Shown here in pieces: positions 1 through 7,739 of a DNA stretch of 64,000 bases; the stretch's first letter is position 1, and each line of letters opens with the position of its first letter. Source of the DNA: Demequina subtropica (GTDB lineage: Bacteria; Actinomycetota; Actinomycetes; Actinomycetales; Demequinaceae); contig NZ_BBMB01000002.1 of assembly GCF_000971235.1 (NCBI RefSeq), positions 124,001 through 188,000 on the forward strand. The letters run 5' to 3'. Position numbers and translations under genes: made by a program. The notes beneath the pieces were generated by a model. It saw only the letters and a list, made by a program, of their open reading frames with translations. It was not told the origin of the DNA and did no database searches.

Positions 1-1
1 G

Positions 2-595
2 CTCACGCTGCGGCGCTACACCGAGACGAGCGTGTTCGTCGCGTTCATCGATGCCGTCGGCATCGGCACCGGCGCATGGATCCTGGGGCTCCCGCTCGCG
101 TTCCCCATCGCGATCTTCGTGTTCCTGCTGTCCTTCATCCCGCTGTTCGGCGCGACCCTGTCCGGCGCGATCGCGGTCCTCGTCGGCCTGTTCGACGGCG
201 GCTGGCCCACGGCGCTGTGGATGCTCGCGATCGTGCTGCTGGTCCAGCAGATCGAGGGCAACGTGCTGTACCCGTGGCTGTTCGGCAAGGCCGCCTCGCT
301 GCATCCGCTGGTGATCCTGCTGACGGTCTCCATGGGCACCCTGCTGCTGGGCCTCATCGGCGCCGTCATCGCCGTCCCGATCGTGTCCTTCGTCTATGCG
401 TTCGGCCGCTCGCTCCACGCCCAGATGACGGCGGAGGCGGAGGTGCCTCCCGACACGGGCGCGGTGCTCACCGAGCATCCACGCGAGGCGATCAAGCGTG
501 CGCGCGAGGCGATCGCCAAGACCGGCGAGATCCGCGTACGCCGCCGCCACCCCGAGGGTCACGACGACAGCGGGGACGATGCGCCGCACACCTGA
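2..595 (+). CDS. AI-2E/PerM family transporter, C-terminal part (5' end outside window)
   Basis: The reading frame is open from the window edge to TGA at 593-595, giving 197 visible residues. At least three hydrophobic segments are visible: about residues 19-45, 50-80 and 100-125. They carry the Gly/Pro-rich sequence typical of the AI-2E exporter/PerM family (LLSFIPLFGATLSG, EGNVLYPWLFGKA). A charged tail of about 60 residues follows the last membrane segment and is probably cytoplasmic. The family comprises polytopic inner-membrane proteins; the substrate here cannot be told from sequence. The gene ends 26 nt before rlmC on the same strand, but rlmC has its own -10 box, so they need not be co-transcribed. 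Confidence 0.85.
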   Translation, partial: LTLRRYTETSVFVAFIDAVGIGTGAWILGLPLAFPIAIFVFLLSFIPLFGATLSGAIAVLVGLFDGGWPTALWMLAIVLLVQQIEGNVLYPWLFGKAASLHPLVILLTVSMGTLLLGLIGAVIAVPIVSFVYAFGRSLHAQMTAEAEVPPDTGAVLTEHPREAIKRAREAIAKTGEIRVRRRHPEGHDDSGDDAPHT

Positions 596-609
596 GCGGC
601 GGTCGCGCC

Positions 610-615
610 TACACT
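610..615 (+). promoter_or_regulatory. -10 box (TACACT) of rlmC, leaderless arrangement
   Basis: TACACT ends 6 nt before the GTG at 622, so the transcript would begin at or next to the start codon. This decides the start: the frame is open much further upstream, but that extension overlaps the preceding gene. Confidence 0.55.
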
Positions 616-621
616 CCTGAG

Positions 622-1779
622 GTGCGCTGCGCCTACTACGACTCGGGGGTGTGCCGCTCGTGCACCCTCATCGAGACGGCGCATGACGTCCAGGTCGCGG
701 ACAAGCAGGCGCACCTCGAGGCGCTGCTGAGCGAGGCTATCGGCGAGCGCGCGGGCGGCATCGCCTGGGAGGCGCCGCTCATGAGCGCCGAGCAGGGCTT
801 CCGCACCAAGGCGAAGATGGTGGTGGGCGGCACGATGGACGCCCCGACCATCGGCATCCTGGACGATGCGGGCCACGGCGTCGACCTGCGCGGGTGCCCG
901 CTCTATCCCGAGCCTCTGGCCGCATCGTTCCCCGTGCTCGCGCGCTTCGTTCAGGTGGCGCGGCTCGAGCCCTACGACGTCCCGGCGCGTCGCGGCGAGC
1001 TCAAGAACGTCATCGTCACCCTCGCGCCGAACGGCGAGCTGATGGCCCGCCTGGTGCTGCGCTCGACCGAGGCGCTCACCCGCATCCAGAAGCACCTGCC
1101 GTGGCTCCTCGACGAGCTCCCGAGCCTCGCCGTGGTGACCGCCAACATCCTTCCCGAGCACAAGGCCGTGGTCGAAGGGGAGCGGGAGATCGTGCTCACC
1201 GAGCGCGCGTCGCTCGCGATGGAGATGGGCGAGGTGGTCCTCCACCTGCGCCCGCAGAGCTTCTTCCAGACCAACACAGCGATCGCGCGCGAGCTCTACG
1301 CGCAGGTGGCCGGCTGGGTGGACGATGCCGCGCCCACCACCGTGTGGGACCTCTACTGCGGCGTGGGCGGCTTCGCGCTGCACTGCCTGGCGGGCGGCCG
1401 GGCCGTCGTGGGCGTCGAGGTGAGCGAGCAGGCGATCGAGAGCGCGCGGCTCAGCGCCGAGGAGCTCGGGCGCGCCGGGCGCGAGGGCGCGGACGATGCG
1501 GTGTTCGTCGCCGCGGATGCGACCGCCTGGGCGCTCGCGCAGGAGCTGGTGCCCGACGTCGTGATCGTGAACCCGCCGCGGCGGGGGATCGGGGCGGAGC
1601 TCGCGGGGTGGCTTGAGGCGTCCGGGGCCGGGACCGTGGTCTACTCGAGCTGCAACGCGGTCACGCTCGCCAAGGACCTGGCGGCGATGCCGTCGCTGCG
1701 ACCCGTGCGCGGGCGGCTGCTCGACATGTTCCCCCATACCTCGCACTACGAGGCCGTGGTGCTGCTCCAGCGAGGCTGA
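622..1779 (+). CDS. rlmC: 23S rRNA (uracil-C5)-methyltransferase RlmC/RumB-like
   Basis: A 385-residue RNA uracil-C5 methyltransferase using SAM. It belongs to the TrmA/RlmCD family, and the length and N-terminus match RlmC (E. coli 375 aa, target U747). The GTG start gives MRCAYYDSGVCRSC. Cysteines 3, 11, 14 and 92 (RGCPLYPE) are the expected [4Fe-4S] ligands. SAM motif I is WDLYCGVGGFALHCL (about 239-253), motif IV is VNPPRRGIG, and the catalytic Cys lies in VYSSCN. No TRAM domain is present, consistent with RlmC rather than RlmD. The start rests on the -10 box 6 nt upstream and on the conserved first cysteine. It ends convergently with greA across a shared hairpin. Confidence 0.92.
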   Translation: MRCAYYDSGVCRSCTLIETAHDVQVADKQAHLEALLSEAIGERAGGIAWEAPLMSAEQGFRTKAKMVVGGTMDAPTIGILDDAGHGVDLRGCPLYPEPLAASFPVLARFVQVARLEPYDVPARRGELKNVIVTLAPNGELMARLVLRSTEALTRIQKHLPWLLDELPSLAVVTANILPEHKAVVEGEREIVLTERASLAMEMGEVVLHLRPQSFFQTNTAIARELYAQVAGWVDDAAPTTVWDLYCGVGGFALHCLAGGRAVVGVEVSEQAIESARLSAEELGRAGREGADDAVFVAADATAWALAQELVPDVVIVNPPRRGIGAELAGWLEASGAGTVVYSSCNAVTLAKDLAAMPSLRPVRGRLLDMFPHTSHYEAVVLLQRG

Positions 1780-1783
1780 GACG

Positions 1784-1821
1784 CGACGATGCCCCCGGGG
1801 TCCTTCCCGAGGGCATCGTCG
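1784..1821. terminator. Bidirectional hairpin between rlmC and greA
   Basis: Perfect 11-bp arms (1784-1794 and 1811-1821) with a nested CGGG/CCCG stem. It lies just past the rlmC stop and just before the greA stop, so it can serve both convergent genes. Each arm contains GACGATGC or its complement, an over-represented word in this window. Confidence 0.75.
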
Positions 1822-1836
1822 AAGCGTGCGAGGGTG

Positions 1837-2319
1837 TCAGCCGTTGAACGGCTCCGCGGCGACCACCTTGACGGAGATCTCCTTGCCGTTGGGCGCCACG
1901 TAGGACGTCTCATCGCCGGCGACGTGGCCGAGCAGCGCGGCGCCCAGCGGGGACTCGGCGCTGAAGACGTCGAGGTCGGTGCCCTCGGCGATCTCGCGCG
2001 AGCCGACCAGGAACTTCATCTCGCGGCCCATGACCTCGGCGGTCACCACGGTGCCCGCGGCGATGGTGCCGGAGAACTGGACCTCGCCCACCTGGGCGGT
2101 CTCGAGCTTGCGGCGCAGCTCCTGGATGCGGGCCTCCATCTTGGCCTGCTCGTCGCGGGCCGCGTGGTAGCCGCCGTTCTCCTTGAGGTCGCCCTCCTGG
2201 CGGCGCTCGTCGATCTCCTTGGCGATCTCGACGCGGCCGACGTTCACCAGGTGGTCGTACTCGGCCTGGAGCCGGTCGAAGGCCTCCTGGGTCAGCCAGG
2301 TTCCAGTGGTCTCGGTCAC
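1837..2319 (-). CDS. greA: Transcription elongation factor GreA
   Basis: A 160-residue Gre factor of family length. It rescues backtracked RNA polymerase by inserting its coiled coil into the secondary channel and stimulating transcript cleavage. An N-terminal coiled coil (about 10-78) carries the acidic tip region (RRQEGDLKENGGYHAARDEQ), followed by the C-terminal FKBP-like domain with the conserved ESPLGAALLGHVAGDE. The GTG start at 2317-2319 is preceded by a strong GAGGAGGT ribosome binding site 7-8 nt away. In many actinobacteria greA sits next to a DUF4307 gene, as here. It is probably transcribed from the promoter at 2351-2380. Confidence 0.95.
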   Translation of the reverse strand: MTETTGTWLTQEAFDRLQAEYDHLVNVGRVEIAKEIDERRQEGDLKENGGYHAARDEQAKMEARIQELRRKLETAQVGEVQFSGTIAAGTVVTAEVMGREMKFLVGSREIAEGTDLDVFSAESPLGAALLGHVAGDETSYVAPNGKEISVKVVAAEPFNG

Positions 2320-2350
2320 GGTGCTACCTCCTCATGTGACAAGGTGCGCC

Positions 2351-2380
2351 ACCTTACCAAGCCCGTGCAAGCCCGCCCAA
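2351..2380 (-). promoter_or_regulatory. Promoter of greA (TTGGGC-18-TAAGGT)
   Basis: Read on the minus strand, TTGGGC (2375-2380) and TAAGGT (2351-2356) are separated by 18 nt, about 30 nt upstream of the GTG start. It fits a housekeeping-sigma promoter. Confidence 0.5.
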
Positions 2381-2406
2381 GCCGGCACCGCGTCGTGCCG
2401 GACGGC

Positions 2407-2796
2407 TCACTCCACGGGGACGCAGTACTGGACCTGCGCCGTGGTGGCCTCCTCGGTGGTGGTGATGGTGGCCTCGAGCCGCTGCTGGCGGCCGTCGGCG
2501 AAAGCGATGCGCTGCGTGGTGACGCCGATCTCCGTGAAGCGCGGGTTGAGGGCGCGCAGCGCGCAGTCGACGTCGACGTCGTCGTAGAGGTAGACGTCGT
2601 AGGTCAGGGTGATCTCGGTCGGGGAGACCACGGAGAAGCCCACGTCCTTCCAGTGCACCTCCTCGTGCGAGGCGACGAAGGCGTACCACGCGGTCGCGCC
2701 CACGAGCACGGCGAGGCCGCCGATGACGAGCGCCCACGTCCGTCGGCTGAGCTGGGGGAGGGCGCCGTCGCGCTCGTGGGGTTCCGCGGTGGTCAT
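2407..2796 (-). CDS. DUF4307 family membrane-anchored protein
   Basis: A 129-residue protein with a short N-terminal cytoplasmic segment, one membrane helix at about 20-42 (WALVIGGLAVLVGATAWYAF) and an extracytoplasmic beta-rich domain. Two cysteines (DCALRAL, QYCVPVE) could pair. The architecture and position next to greA match DUF4307, an actinobacterial family of unknown function that commonly lies between greA and the mycothiol gene mca; mca is not at this locus. The ATG at 2794-2796 is chosen because a TATCCT box lies 8 nt upstream; a longer frame exists but would run into the divergent gene at 2831. Confidence 0.8.
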   Translation of the reverse strand: MTTAEPHERDGALPQLSRRTWALVIGGLAVLVGATAWYAFVASHEEVHWKDVGFSVVSPTEITLTYDVYLYDDVDVDCALRALNPRFTEIGVTTQRIAFADGRQQRLEATITTTEEATTAQVQYCVPVE

Positions 2797-2804
2797 GATG
2801 AGGC

Positions 2805-2810
2805 AGGATA
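2805..2810 (-). promoter_or_regulatory. -10 box (TATCCT) of the DUF4307 gene
   Basis: Minus-strand TATCCT lies 8 nt before the ATG at 2796, a near-leaderless arrangement, within the short divergent spacer shared with the gene at 2831. Confidence 0.45.
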
Positions 2811-2830
2811 GTCCGGTCAGAGAGGCGGAC

Positions 2831-3085
2831 ATGGATTCCAACTTCACCGGCGGCCCGGGCTTCCTCGCCTTCGTCGCCACGTTCGCGCTCGTCGGCGCGA
2901 CCATCCTGCTCATGCGCTCGCTCAGCAAGCACCTGCGCAAGATGCGTGTGCAGCAGGCGCGCGAGGAGGCCGAGGCGCGCGCGGACGATGCTGTGGCGGC
3001 CCCGCCGGAGGCCGGACCGTCAGGCGACGGCGAAGGCAGCGAGGGAAGCGGCGACGAAGTGGCAGGCGAAGCCGGCGATCGTTAG
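2831..3085 (+). CDS. Small single-pass membrane protein of unknown function
   Basis: 84 residues. One membrane helix at about 12-33 (FLAFVATFALVGATILLMRS) is followed by a basic stretch and an acidic, Ala/Glu-rich tail. A GAGAGG ribosome binding site lies 5 nt before the ATG. I recognise no function. Similar small proteins occur near DUF4307/trhA/uppS in Micrococcales, which supports it being real. Its last 66 nt overlap the convergent trhA-like gene on the opposite strand. Confidence 0.7.
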   Translation: MDSNFTGGPGFLAFVATFALVGATILLMRSLSKHLRKMRVQQAREEAEARADDAVAAPPEAGPSGDGEGSEGSGDEVAGEAGDR

Positions 3086-3676
3086 CGCGTGGAAGATCTC
3101 GTGGAAGCCGAAGTACTTCTGGGATCCACGGGGCCACTTGGTGCCGTAGATGATCGCGCCGACGGTGTAGCAGAGCCCGCCGACGATGATGAGGACCACC
3201 ACCGCCATCCCGCCGGCCTCGTAGAACGGCTTGATGAAGCCGATCGCGACCCAGCCGAGCGCGATGTAGATCGGGACGTACATCCACCGGGGCGCGCCGA
3301 GCCACAGCACGCGGAACAGCAGGCCGAGCAGCGCGCCGCCCCAGACGACGCCCAGCACCCACACGCTGGTCGGCGGCTCGAGGAGCAGCACCGTCAGCGG
3401 CGTGTACGTGCCGGCGATGATGAGGAAGATGTTCGCGTGATCCATGCGGCGCAGCACCGCGCGGGTCCTGTCCGACCAGTTGCCGCGGTGGTACACCGCC
3501 GAGGTCCCGAACAGCATCACCGCGGTCAGGGTGAAGATCGCGAAGGACACCCTTCCGGCGAGCGTGGGCGCGATGGCGGTGAGGGCCAGCCCTGCGATGA
3601 GCGCGAGCGGCGCCGCGCCGAGGTGAAGCCACCCGCGCATGAGCGGCTTACCAGGGACGGGGAGATTCTCGACCAT
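3020..3676 (-). CDS. trhA: TrhA/hemolysin III-like membrane protein (PAQR superfamily)
   Basis: A 218-residue seven-helix membrane protein of the hemolysin III/PAQR family. Family signatures are visible: SAVYHRGNW with the first His, LRRMDHANIFLIIAGTYTP, and the C-terminal FGFHEIFHALTIAGFACHF. The conserved His and Asp residues suggest a metal site. Bacterial members have been linked to membrane-energy homeostasis and hydrolase activity, but the biochemical role here is inference. The ATG at 3676 gives the normal family length and is followed upstream by a palindrome at 3678-3697. It overlaps the convergent small membrane gene by 66 nt. Confidence 0.9.
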   Translation of the reverse strand: MVENLPVPGKPLMRGWLHLGAAPLALIAGLALTAIAPTLAGRVSFAIFTLTAVMLFGTSAVYHRGNWSDRTRAVLRRMDHANIFLIIAGTYTPLTVLLLEPPTSVWVLGVVWGGALLGLLFRVLWLGAPRWMYVPIYIALGWVAIGFIKPFYEAGGMAVVVLIIVGGLCYTVGAIIYGTKWPRGSQKYFGFHEIFHALTIAGFACHFVAASLAAFAVA

Positions 3677-3677
3677 G

Positions 3678-3697
3678 AACCTACGATACCGTAGGTT
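3678..3697. promoter_or_regulatory. Palindromic operator candidate upstream of trhA-like gene
   Basis: AACCTACGATACCGTAGGTT: perfect 8-bp arms around ATAC, directly abutting the trhA start and 48 nt from the divergent uppS. The size and symmetry are those of a TetR-type operator. No cognate regulator is adjacent. Confidence 0.55.
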
Positions 3698-3751
3698 ATG
3701 GCGCCGGGGTACGGTTGTTGCAGCCGTTGCCGCTAAGTCAGAAGGATGTCG

Positions 3752-4516
3752 ATGGGCCTGAGCGCGCTCCTGTACGGGACGTATGAGAAGCGCCTCGCGC
3801 GCGAGCTCAAGCGGACCGCATCGTCGCCTCGGCACATCGGGGTCATCCTCGACGGCAACCGTCGCTGGGCGAAGCAGAGCGGCAACTCGGCCTCGCACGG
3901 GCATCAACGGGGCGCCGACAAGATCACCGAGGTGCTCGAGTGGTCGCAGGACGCGGGCGTCGAGGTGGTGACGCTGTGGATGCTGTCCACGGACAACCTC
4001 GCGCGGGACCCGAAGGAGCTCGCGCCGCTCCTCGAGATCATCGCCACCGCGATCGAGCGGCTCGCCGACGACGGCCGCTGGCGCCTGCGCCACGTCGGCG
4101 ACGCGTCGCTGCTGCCGGAGGCGACCTCGGCGCGGATCGCGGCGGCGGTGGACCGCTCCGCCGGCGCCGAGGGGCTCCACGTCAACGTCGCGGTCGGGTA
4201 CGGCGGCCGTCATGAGATCGCCGAGGCGGTCCGCAGCTTCCTCAAGGCGGGCGTCGAGGCCGGGCACTCGCTCGAGGAGGTGGCGGAGAGCTTCTCGGTC
4301 GAGCACATCGCCGACCATCTCTACACGAAGGGTCAGCCGGACCCTGAGCTGGTGATCCGCACGTCGGGCGAGCAGCGCCTGGGCGGGTTCCTGCTGTGGC
4401 AGAGCGCGCACTCGGAGTTCTACTTCTGCGAGGCGTACTGGCCCGACTTCCGGCGCATCGACTTCCTGCGCGCGTTGCGCGACTTCTCCCAGCGCGAGCG
4501 TCGCCTCGGCCGGTAG
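3752..4516 (+). CDS. uppS: Isoprenyl (polyprenyl diphosphate) cis-transferase, UppS family
   Basis: A 254-residue cis-prenyltransferase making the long-chain isoprenyl diphosphate lipid carrier for peptidoglycan, or a short Z-prenyl precursor of it. The catalytic VILDGNRRWA motif (Asp34) lies near the N-terminus. The C-terminal substrate motif reads RTSGEQRLGGFLLWQSAHSE with CEAYWPDF following, as in the family. Actinobacteria often carry two such enzymes, and I cannot assign chain length. Two in-frame ATGs exist (3746, 3752); the GAAGG ribosome binding site touches the first but sits 6 nt from the second, so 3752 is preferred. Confidence 0.92.
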   Translation: MGLSALLYGTYEKRLARELKRTASSPRHIGVILDGNRRWAKQSGNSASHGHQRGADKITEVLEWSQDAGVEVVTLWMLSTDNLARDPKELAPLLEIIATAIERLADDGRWRLRHVGDASLLPEATSARIAAAVDRSAGAEGLHVNVAVGYGGRHEIAEAVRSFLKAGVEAGHSLEEVAESFSVEHIADHLYTKGQPDPELVIRTSGEQRLGGFLLWQSAHSEFYFCEAYWPDFRRIDFLRALRDFSQRERRLGR

Positions 4517-4865
4517 CCGCAGCAGCAGCGGCTCCGCCACACGCACGGGGTGCGCCTCGCCCCGTGTCGCGGCGTGTCGCGCGCGACACGCCGCCCGCGG
4601 CGTCGAGAGGCGGCGCAACCGTGTGGCGGGGCGGTGGCGGGCATCGTCGCTGGTCCGTCCCTGCGGGGTGGCGAACCGGACACGCCCGAGCGCGGGACGA
4701 GAGTTACATCTATGTGAACTTTCCGCGGCGTGTCTCCCGCGAGGCAGGGGAACGGGCGTAGCGTCGGGACCGTGGTAGCACAACGCCGTCACATCGGACC
4801 GATGTCGACGTAACCGAACGCCGTAGGGCGATCGGCGCCCTGCGGCCAGACCGCTGGGAGCCCTG
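4517..4865. other. Non-coding gap uppS-phoH (349 bp)
   Basis: No gene is supported. The first part holds the inverted-repeat element 4530-4633. The rest (4634-4865) is the leader of the PIN-PhoH gene; I see no convincing -35/-10 pair in it, but the start is preceded by a GGGAG ribosome binding site at 4856-4860. Confidence 0.6.
4530..4633. repeat. Intergenic inverted-repeat element, copy 1 (GGCTCCGCCACAC ends)
   Basis: Ends are GGCTCCGCCACAC (4530-4542) and a near-complement at 4621-4633 (two mismatches). Inside is a perfect 22-bp palindrome at 4571-4592 built from GGCGTGTCGC arms. The same end sequences and a similar core occur at 16287-16400. Both copies lie just downstream of a gene, so the element may act as a terminator or be a degenerate mobile palindrome. 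Confidence 0.7.
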
Positions 4866-6233
4866 TTGACCACCATGCCTCGCTCCGTCCCCGCCACCGC
4901 GATCGAGAACGCCGAGTCCACGGACGTGCGCACGTTCGTCCTCGACACCTCGGTCCTGCTCTCGGATCCGCGCGCGATGAAGCGCTTCGCCGAGCACGCG
5001 GTGGTCCTGCCCGTGGTCGTCATCACGGAGCTCGAGGCGAAACGGCACCACCCGGAGCTCGGCTACTTCGCGCGATCCGCCCTGCGCATGCTCGACGACC
5101 TCCGCGTCCTTCACGGCAAGCTCGACGAGCCGGTCGCGGTGAACGAGGTCGGCGGCACCCTGCGCGTCGAGCTCAACCACACGGACCAGGAGGTGCTGCC
5201 CTCGGGCTTCCGCCTGGGCGACAACGACACGCGGATCCTCGCGGTCGCGGCCAACCTGGCCGCCGAGGGCGAGTCCGTGGTGGTCGTCTCCAAGGACCTG
5301 CCGATGCGCGTCAAGGCCTCGGCCCTGGGCATCGAGGCGGAGGAGTACCGCGCGGAGCTCGCGGTCGAGTCCGGCTGGACCGGCATGCGTGAGATCCAGA
5401 TCAGCGACGAGCAGATGTCGTCGCTGTGGGAGCACGAGTCGCTTCCCGCACCCGACCCGGCGCTGTCCGGTGAGAACCTCGCGGACCTCCCGGTGCACAC
5501 GGGCCTGGTCATCCACGGGGCCCGCGGCAGCGCGCTCGGCCGCGTCACCGAGGACGGCTCGGTGCGCCTGGTGCGCGGCGACCAGGAGGTGTTCGGGATC
5601 CACGGCCGCAGCGCCGAGCAGCGGATCGCGATCGACCTCCTGCTCGACGAGTCGATCGGCATCGTGTCCATGGGCGGTCGCGCGGGCACCGGCAAGAGCG
5701 CCCTCGCGCTGTGCGCGGGCCTCGAGGCGGTGATGGAGCGCCGCCTCCACAAGAAGATCATGGTGTTCCGCCCGCTGTACGCGGTCGGAGGCCAGGACCT
5801 CGGCTACCTGCCGGGCGACGCGGGCGAGAAGATGAACCCGTGGGCGCAGGCGGTCTTCGACACGCTCGGCGCGATGGTGAGCTCCGAGGTGGTCGAGGAG
5901 GTGATGGCGCGCGGGATGCTCGAGGTGCTCCCGCTCACGCACATCCGCGGCCGCAGCCTTCACGACGCCTTCGTGATCGTGGATGAGGCCCAGTCGCTCG
6001 AGCGCAACGTCCTCCTCACCATGCTCAGCCGCATCGGCCAGGACTCGCGCGTGGTCCTCACCCACGACGTCGCGCAGCGCGACAACCTGCGTGTGGGCCG
6101 CCACGACGGCATCGCGGCGGTGATCGAGGCGCTCAAGGGCCACCCGCTCTTCGCGCACGTCACGCTCGAGCGCTCCGAGCGCTCCGCGGTGGCGGCGCTG
6201 GTGACCGACATGCTGGAGCGGCTCGACCTCTGA
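4866..6233 (+). CDS. PIN-PhoH fusion protein (PhoH2/YlaK-type RNase-helicase)
   Basis: 455 residues in two domains. An N-terminal PIN nuclease domain (about 20-165) has the acidic set Asp27 (LDTSVLL), Glu55 (ITELEAKR), Asp119/Asp121 (GDNDTR) and Asp144. A C-terminal PhoH ATPase domain (about 245-450) has Walker A GRAGTGKS (271-278) and Walker B FVIVDEAQ (Asp373-Glu374). In mycobacteria PhoH2 is a sequence-specific RNA-unwinding ribonuclease; function here is by homology. TTG at 4866 is 5 nt after a GGGAG site; ATG at 4875 is the alternative, nine bases downstream. It is monocistronic, ending at a 20-bp hairpin. Confidence 0.9.
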   Translation: MTTMPRSVPATAIENAESTDVRTFVLDTSVLLSDPRAMKRFAEHAVVLPVVVITELEAKRHHPELGYFARSALRMLDDLRVLHGKLDEPVAVNEVGGTLRVELNHTDQEVLPSGFRLGDNDTRILAVAANLAAEGESVVVVSKDLPMRVKASALGIEAEEYRAELAVESGWTGMREIQISDEQMSSLWEHESLPAPDPALSGENLADLPVHTGLVIHGARGSALGRVTEDGSVRLVRGDQEVFGIHGRSAEQRIAIDLLLDESIGIVSMGGRAGTGKSALALCAGLEAVMERRLHKKIMVFRPLYAVGGQDLGYLPGDAGEKMNPWAQAVFDTLGAMVSSEVVEEVMARGMLEVLPLTHIRGRSLHDAFVIVDEAQSLERNVLLTMLSRIGQDSRVVLTHDVAQRDNLRVGRHDGIAAVIEALKGHPLFAHVTLERSERSAVAALVTDMLERLDL

Positions 6234-6252
6234 CCCGGCCCCCGCGCCCCGA

Positions 6253-6296
6253 ACGTGGACGGCGGACGATGCGTGAGCATCGTCCGCCGTCCACGT
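6253..6296. terminator. 20-bp perfect hairpin after phoH
   Basis: Perfect 20-bp arms (6253-6272, 6277-6296) with a GTGA loop, 19 nt after the phoH stop. There is no T tract, as is common for actinobacterial terminators. The arms carry GGACGATGC and its complement. Confidence 0.75.
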
Positions 6297-6314
6297 GGGC
6301 CCCGCCACCACCTG

Positions 6315-6453
6315 GGTCGGGACACTCACCACTCCTCGATCTCGTCGGGTGCCGTCTCGCGGGACATTCACCTCCGCGCCGTTGCGATCGCCGGAGGTCA
6401 ATGTCCCGCGAGACGGGGCCCTCACGGATTCAGGAGTGGTGAGTGTCCCGACC
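6315..6453. repeat. 139-bp two-tier inverted repeat
   Basis: Outer arms are a perfect 22 bp (6315-6336 and 6432-6453). Inner arms are 25 bp with one mismatch (6352-6376 and 6392-6416). Both pairs include a CGGGACA word, so the inner pair resembles a diverged copy of the outer one. It lies between convergent genes and has no coding potential I trust. It looks like a MITE-type or REP-type element. Confidence 0.8.
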
Positions 6454-6489
6454 GGCACCAGGGCGGGGGCACAGGCGGAGGGGATGACG

Positions 6490-6522
6490 GAGCCCCCGCC
6501 GCCACGAGGGCGACGGGGGCTC
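6490..6522 (-). terminator. Terminator of the iron ABC operon
   Basis: GAGCCCCCG (6490-6498) and its complement (6514-6522) flank a 15-nt loop, 15 nt past the stop of the substrate-binding protein gene on the minus strand. Confidence 0.7.
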
Positions 6523-6537
6523 GGTCGGCGTGTCGGA

Positions 6538-7650
6538 TCAGCCCTCCGAGGAGAACTCCACGACCTCGGTGGCGGGGTCGCCGTCGAGCGCGGCCTCGAG
6601 CATCGGCACGAACGCCTCGATCGAGTAGAAGACCGACGAGGGGGAGTTCGCGAAGAACGCGCCCTCGAGGACCGGGTCGGACAGCCAGATGCTGCCGCCC
6701 ACCGCAGAGATGTTCAGCGAGTCGAACAGCGGCAGGGACTGGAGCGAGTCGCGCGCCTCGGGCGTGGTCGCGACCTGCCACACGATCGAGTCGAGGTCGC
6801 CCAGGACGTCGAGCTGCTCGGCGCTGATCTGCATCCACGCCTCGTCGGTGCCCTCGATCGACGCGACGTCGAGGCCCACGTTCGCGAGGAACTGGTTGCG
6901 GGTGTCGTTCGCGCTGTAGACGAAGGCCTGGCCCTCGTAGAAGCCGCCCACCTGCGAGGTCATGCCCGCCCACTCGGGGTGCGCGTCGCGCACCTCGGCG
7001 AAGGCCGCGTCGATCTCGGCGATGATCGCCTCGGCCTCGTCGGTGGTGCCGGTCGCCTCGGCCAGGAGCGTGAGCTCGTCCGCGAGCGAGACGTTCCACT
7101 CGGCGGTCTCGTTGCCGTCCGCGTCGGTGGCGGGACGGGTCACGACGGGGGCGATGCCCGAGAGGAGGTCGTACTCCTCCTGCGTCATGGTGTGGTTCGG
7201 GTACGTCGCGACGATGAGGTCCGGCTCGAACGAGGCGATGAGCTCGGCGTCGTAGACGGTCGAGCCGGGCACGAACAGCTCGGGCTCCGCGCCCGCGGCG
7301 AGGCGGTCGTCCTCGGCCCACGGGCCGGTGCCGTTGGCGTAGCCCTGCCACGACTCGGGCACCGCGACGGGCGCGACGCCGAGCGCGTAGAGGTACTCGT
7401 GCTCGTGCGAGCCGAGCGTCACGACGCGCTGCGGCTCGGCCTCGACGGTGACCTCGCCCATGACGGTGTCGAGCGTGACGGGGAACGCTGCCGTCTCCGC
7501 GGCGGTGGGCTCGGCCGCGGTGGGCTCGGCCGAGGCGCCCGCGGTGGGCTCCTCCGCAGTCTCGGAGGGCGAGCACGCGGCGAGCGCGAGGGCCGCGGCG
7601 GCCGCCATGCCGATGGCGCCGGCGCGGCGCTGGGTGGAGGTGGTGAACAT
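6538..7650 (-). CDS. Iron-siderophore ABC transporter substrate-binding lipoprotein
   Basis: 370 residues. It starts with a lipoprotein signal peptide whose lipobox (ALALAAC, Cys about 26) would be lipidated. A low-complexity Ala/Glu/Pro/Thr linker follows, then a FepB/FecB-type periplasmic-binding domain (QRVVTLGSHEHEYLYALGVAPVAVPE near its start; FEPDLIVATYPNH). It captures a ferric-siderophore or heme-like ligand and delivers it to the FecCD permeases upstream. It is last in the minus-strand operon, 89 nt after the ATPase gene. The ATG at 7648-7650 is chosen because it places the signal peptide at the N-terminus; a longer open frame upstream overlaps the ATPase gene. Confidence 0.9.
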   Translation of the reverse strand: MFTTSTQRRAGAIGMAAAAALALAACSPSETAEEPTAGASAEPTAAEPTAAETAAFPVTLDTVMGEVTVEAEPQRVVTLGSHEHEYLYALGVAPVAVPESWQGYANGTGPWAEDDRLAAGAEPELFVPGSTVYDAELIASFEPDLIVATYPNHTMTQEEYDLLSGIAPVVTRPATDADGNETAEWNVSLADELTLLAEATGTTDEAEAIIAEIDAAFAEVRDAHPEWAGMTSQVGGFYEGQAFVYSANDTRNQFLANVGLDVASIEGTDEAWMQISAEQLDVLGDLDSIVWQVATTPEARDSLQSLPLFDSLNISAVGGSIWLSDPVLEGAFFANSPSSVFYSIEAFVPMLEAALDGDPATEVVEFSSEG

Positions 7651-7739
7651 GCTGGTCCTTTCGTGGGGATCAGTGTCGGGTCGGGTGGTCGACGCGGGGT
7701 GCGCGACCGGTTGGGACGATCGGGGGTGCGGCGCCCGGC

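Larger units (their letters stand above)
6234..6537. other. Non-coding gap phoH-iron ABC (304 bp) filled by palindromes
   Basis: No gene is supported. It contains, in order, the phoH hairpin (6253-6296), a 139-bp two-tier inverted repeat (6315-6453) and the terminator of the convergent iron transporter operon (6490-6522). Confidence 0.75.

Noticed and set aside
76..621. Upstream extension of the rlmC frame to position 76
   Set aside because: It overlaps the permease tail, has Arg/Pro-rich composition and ignores the -10 box and the conserved MRCAYYDSG start at 622.
4710..6458. Long open frames on the strand opposite phoH (and similar long antisense frames, e.g. 29057-31342, 39268-40806)
   Set aside because: GC-rich codon-position bias makes long antisense frames by chance; they have Arg/Val-rich composition, no domain signature, and shadow well-identified genes.
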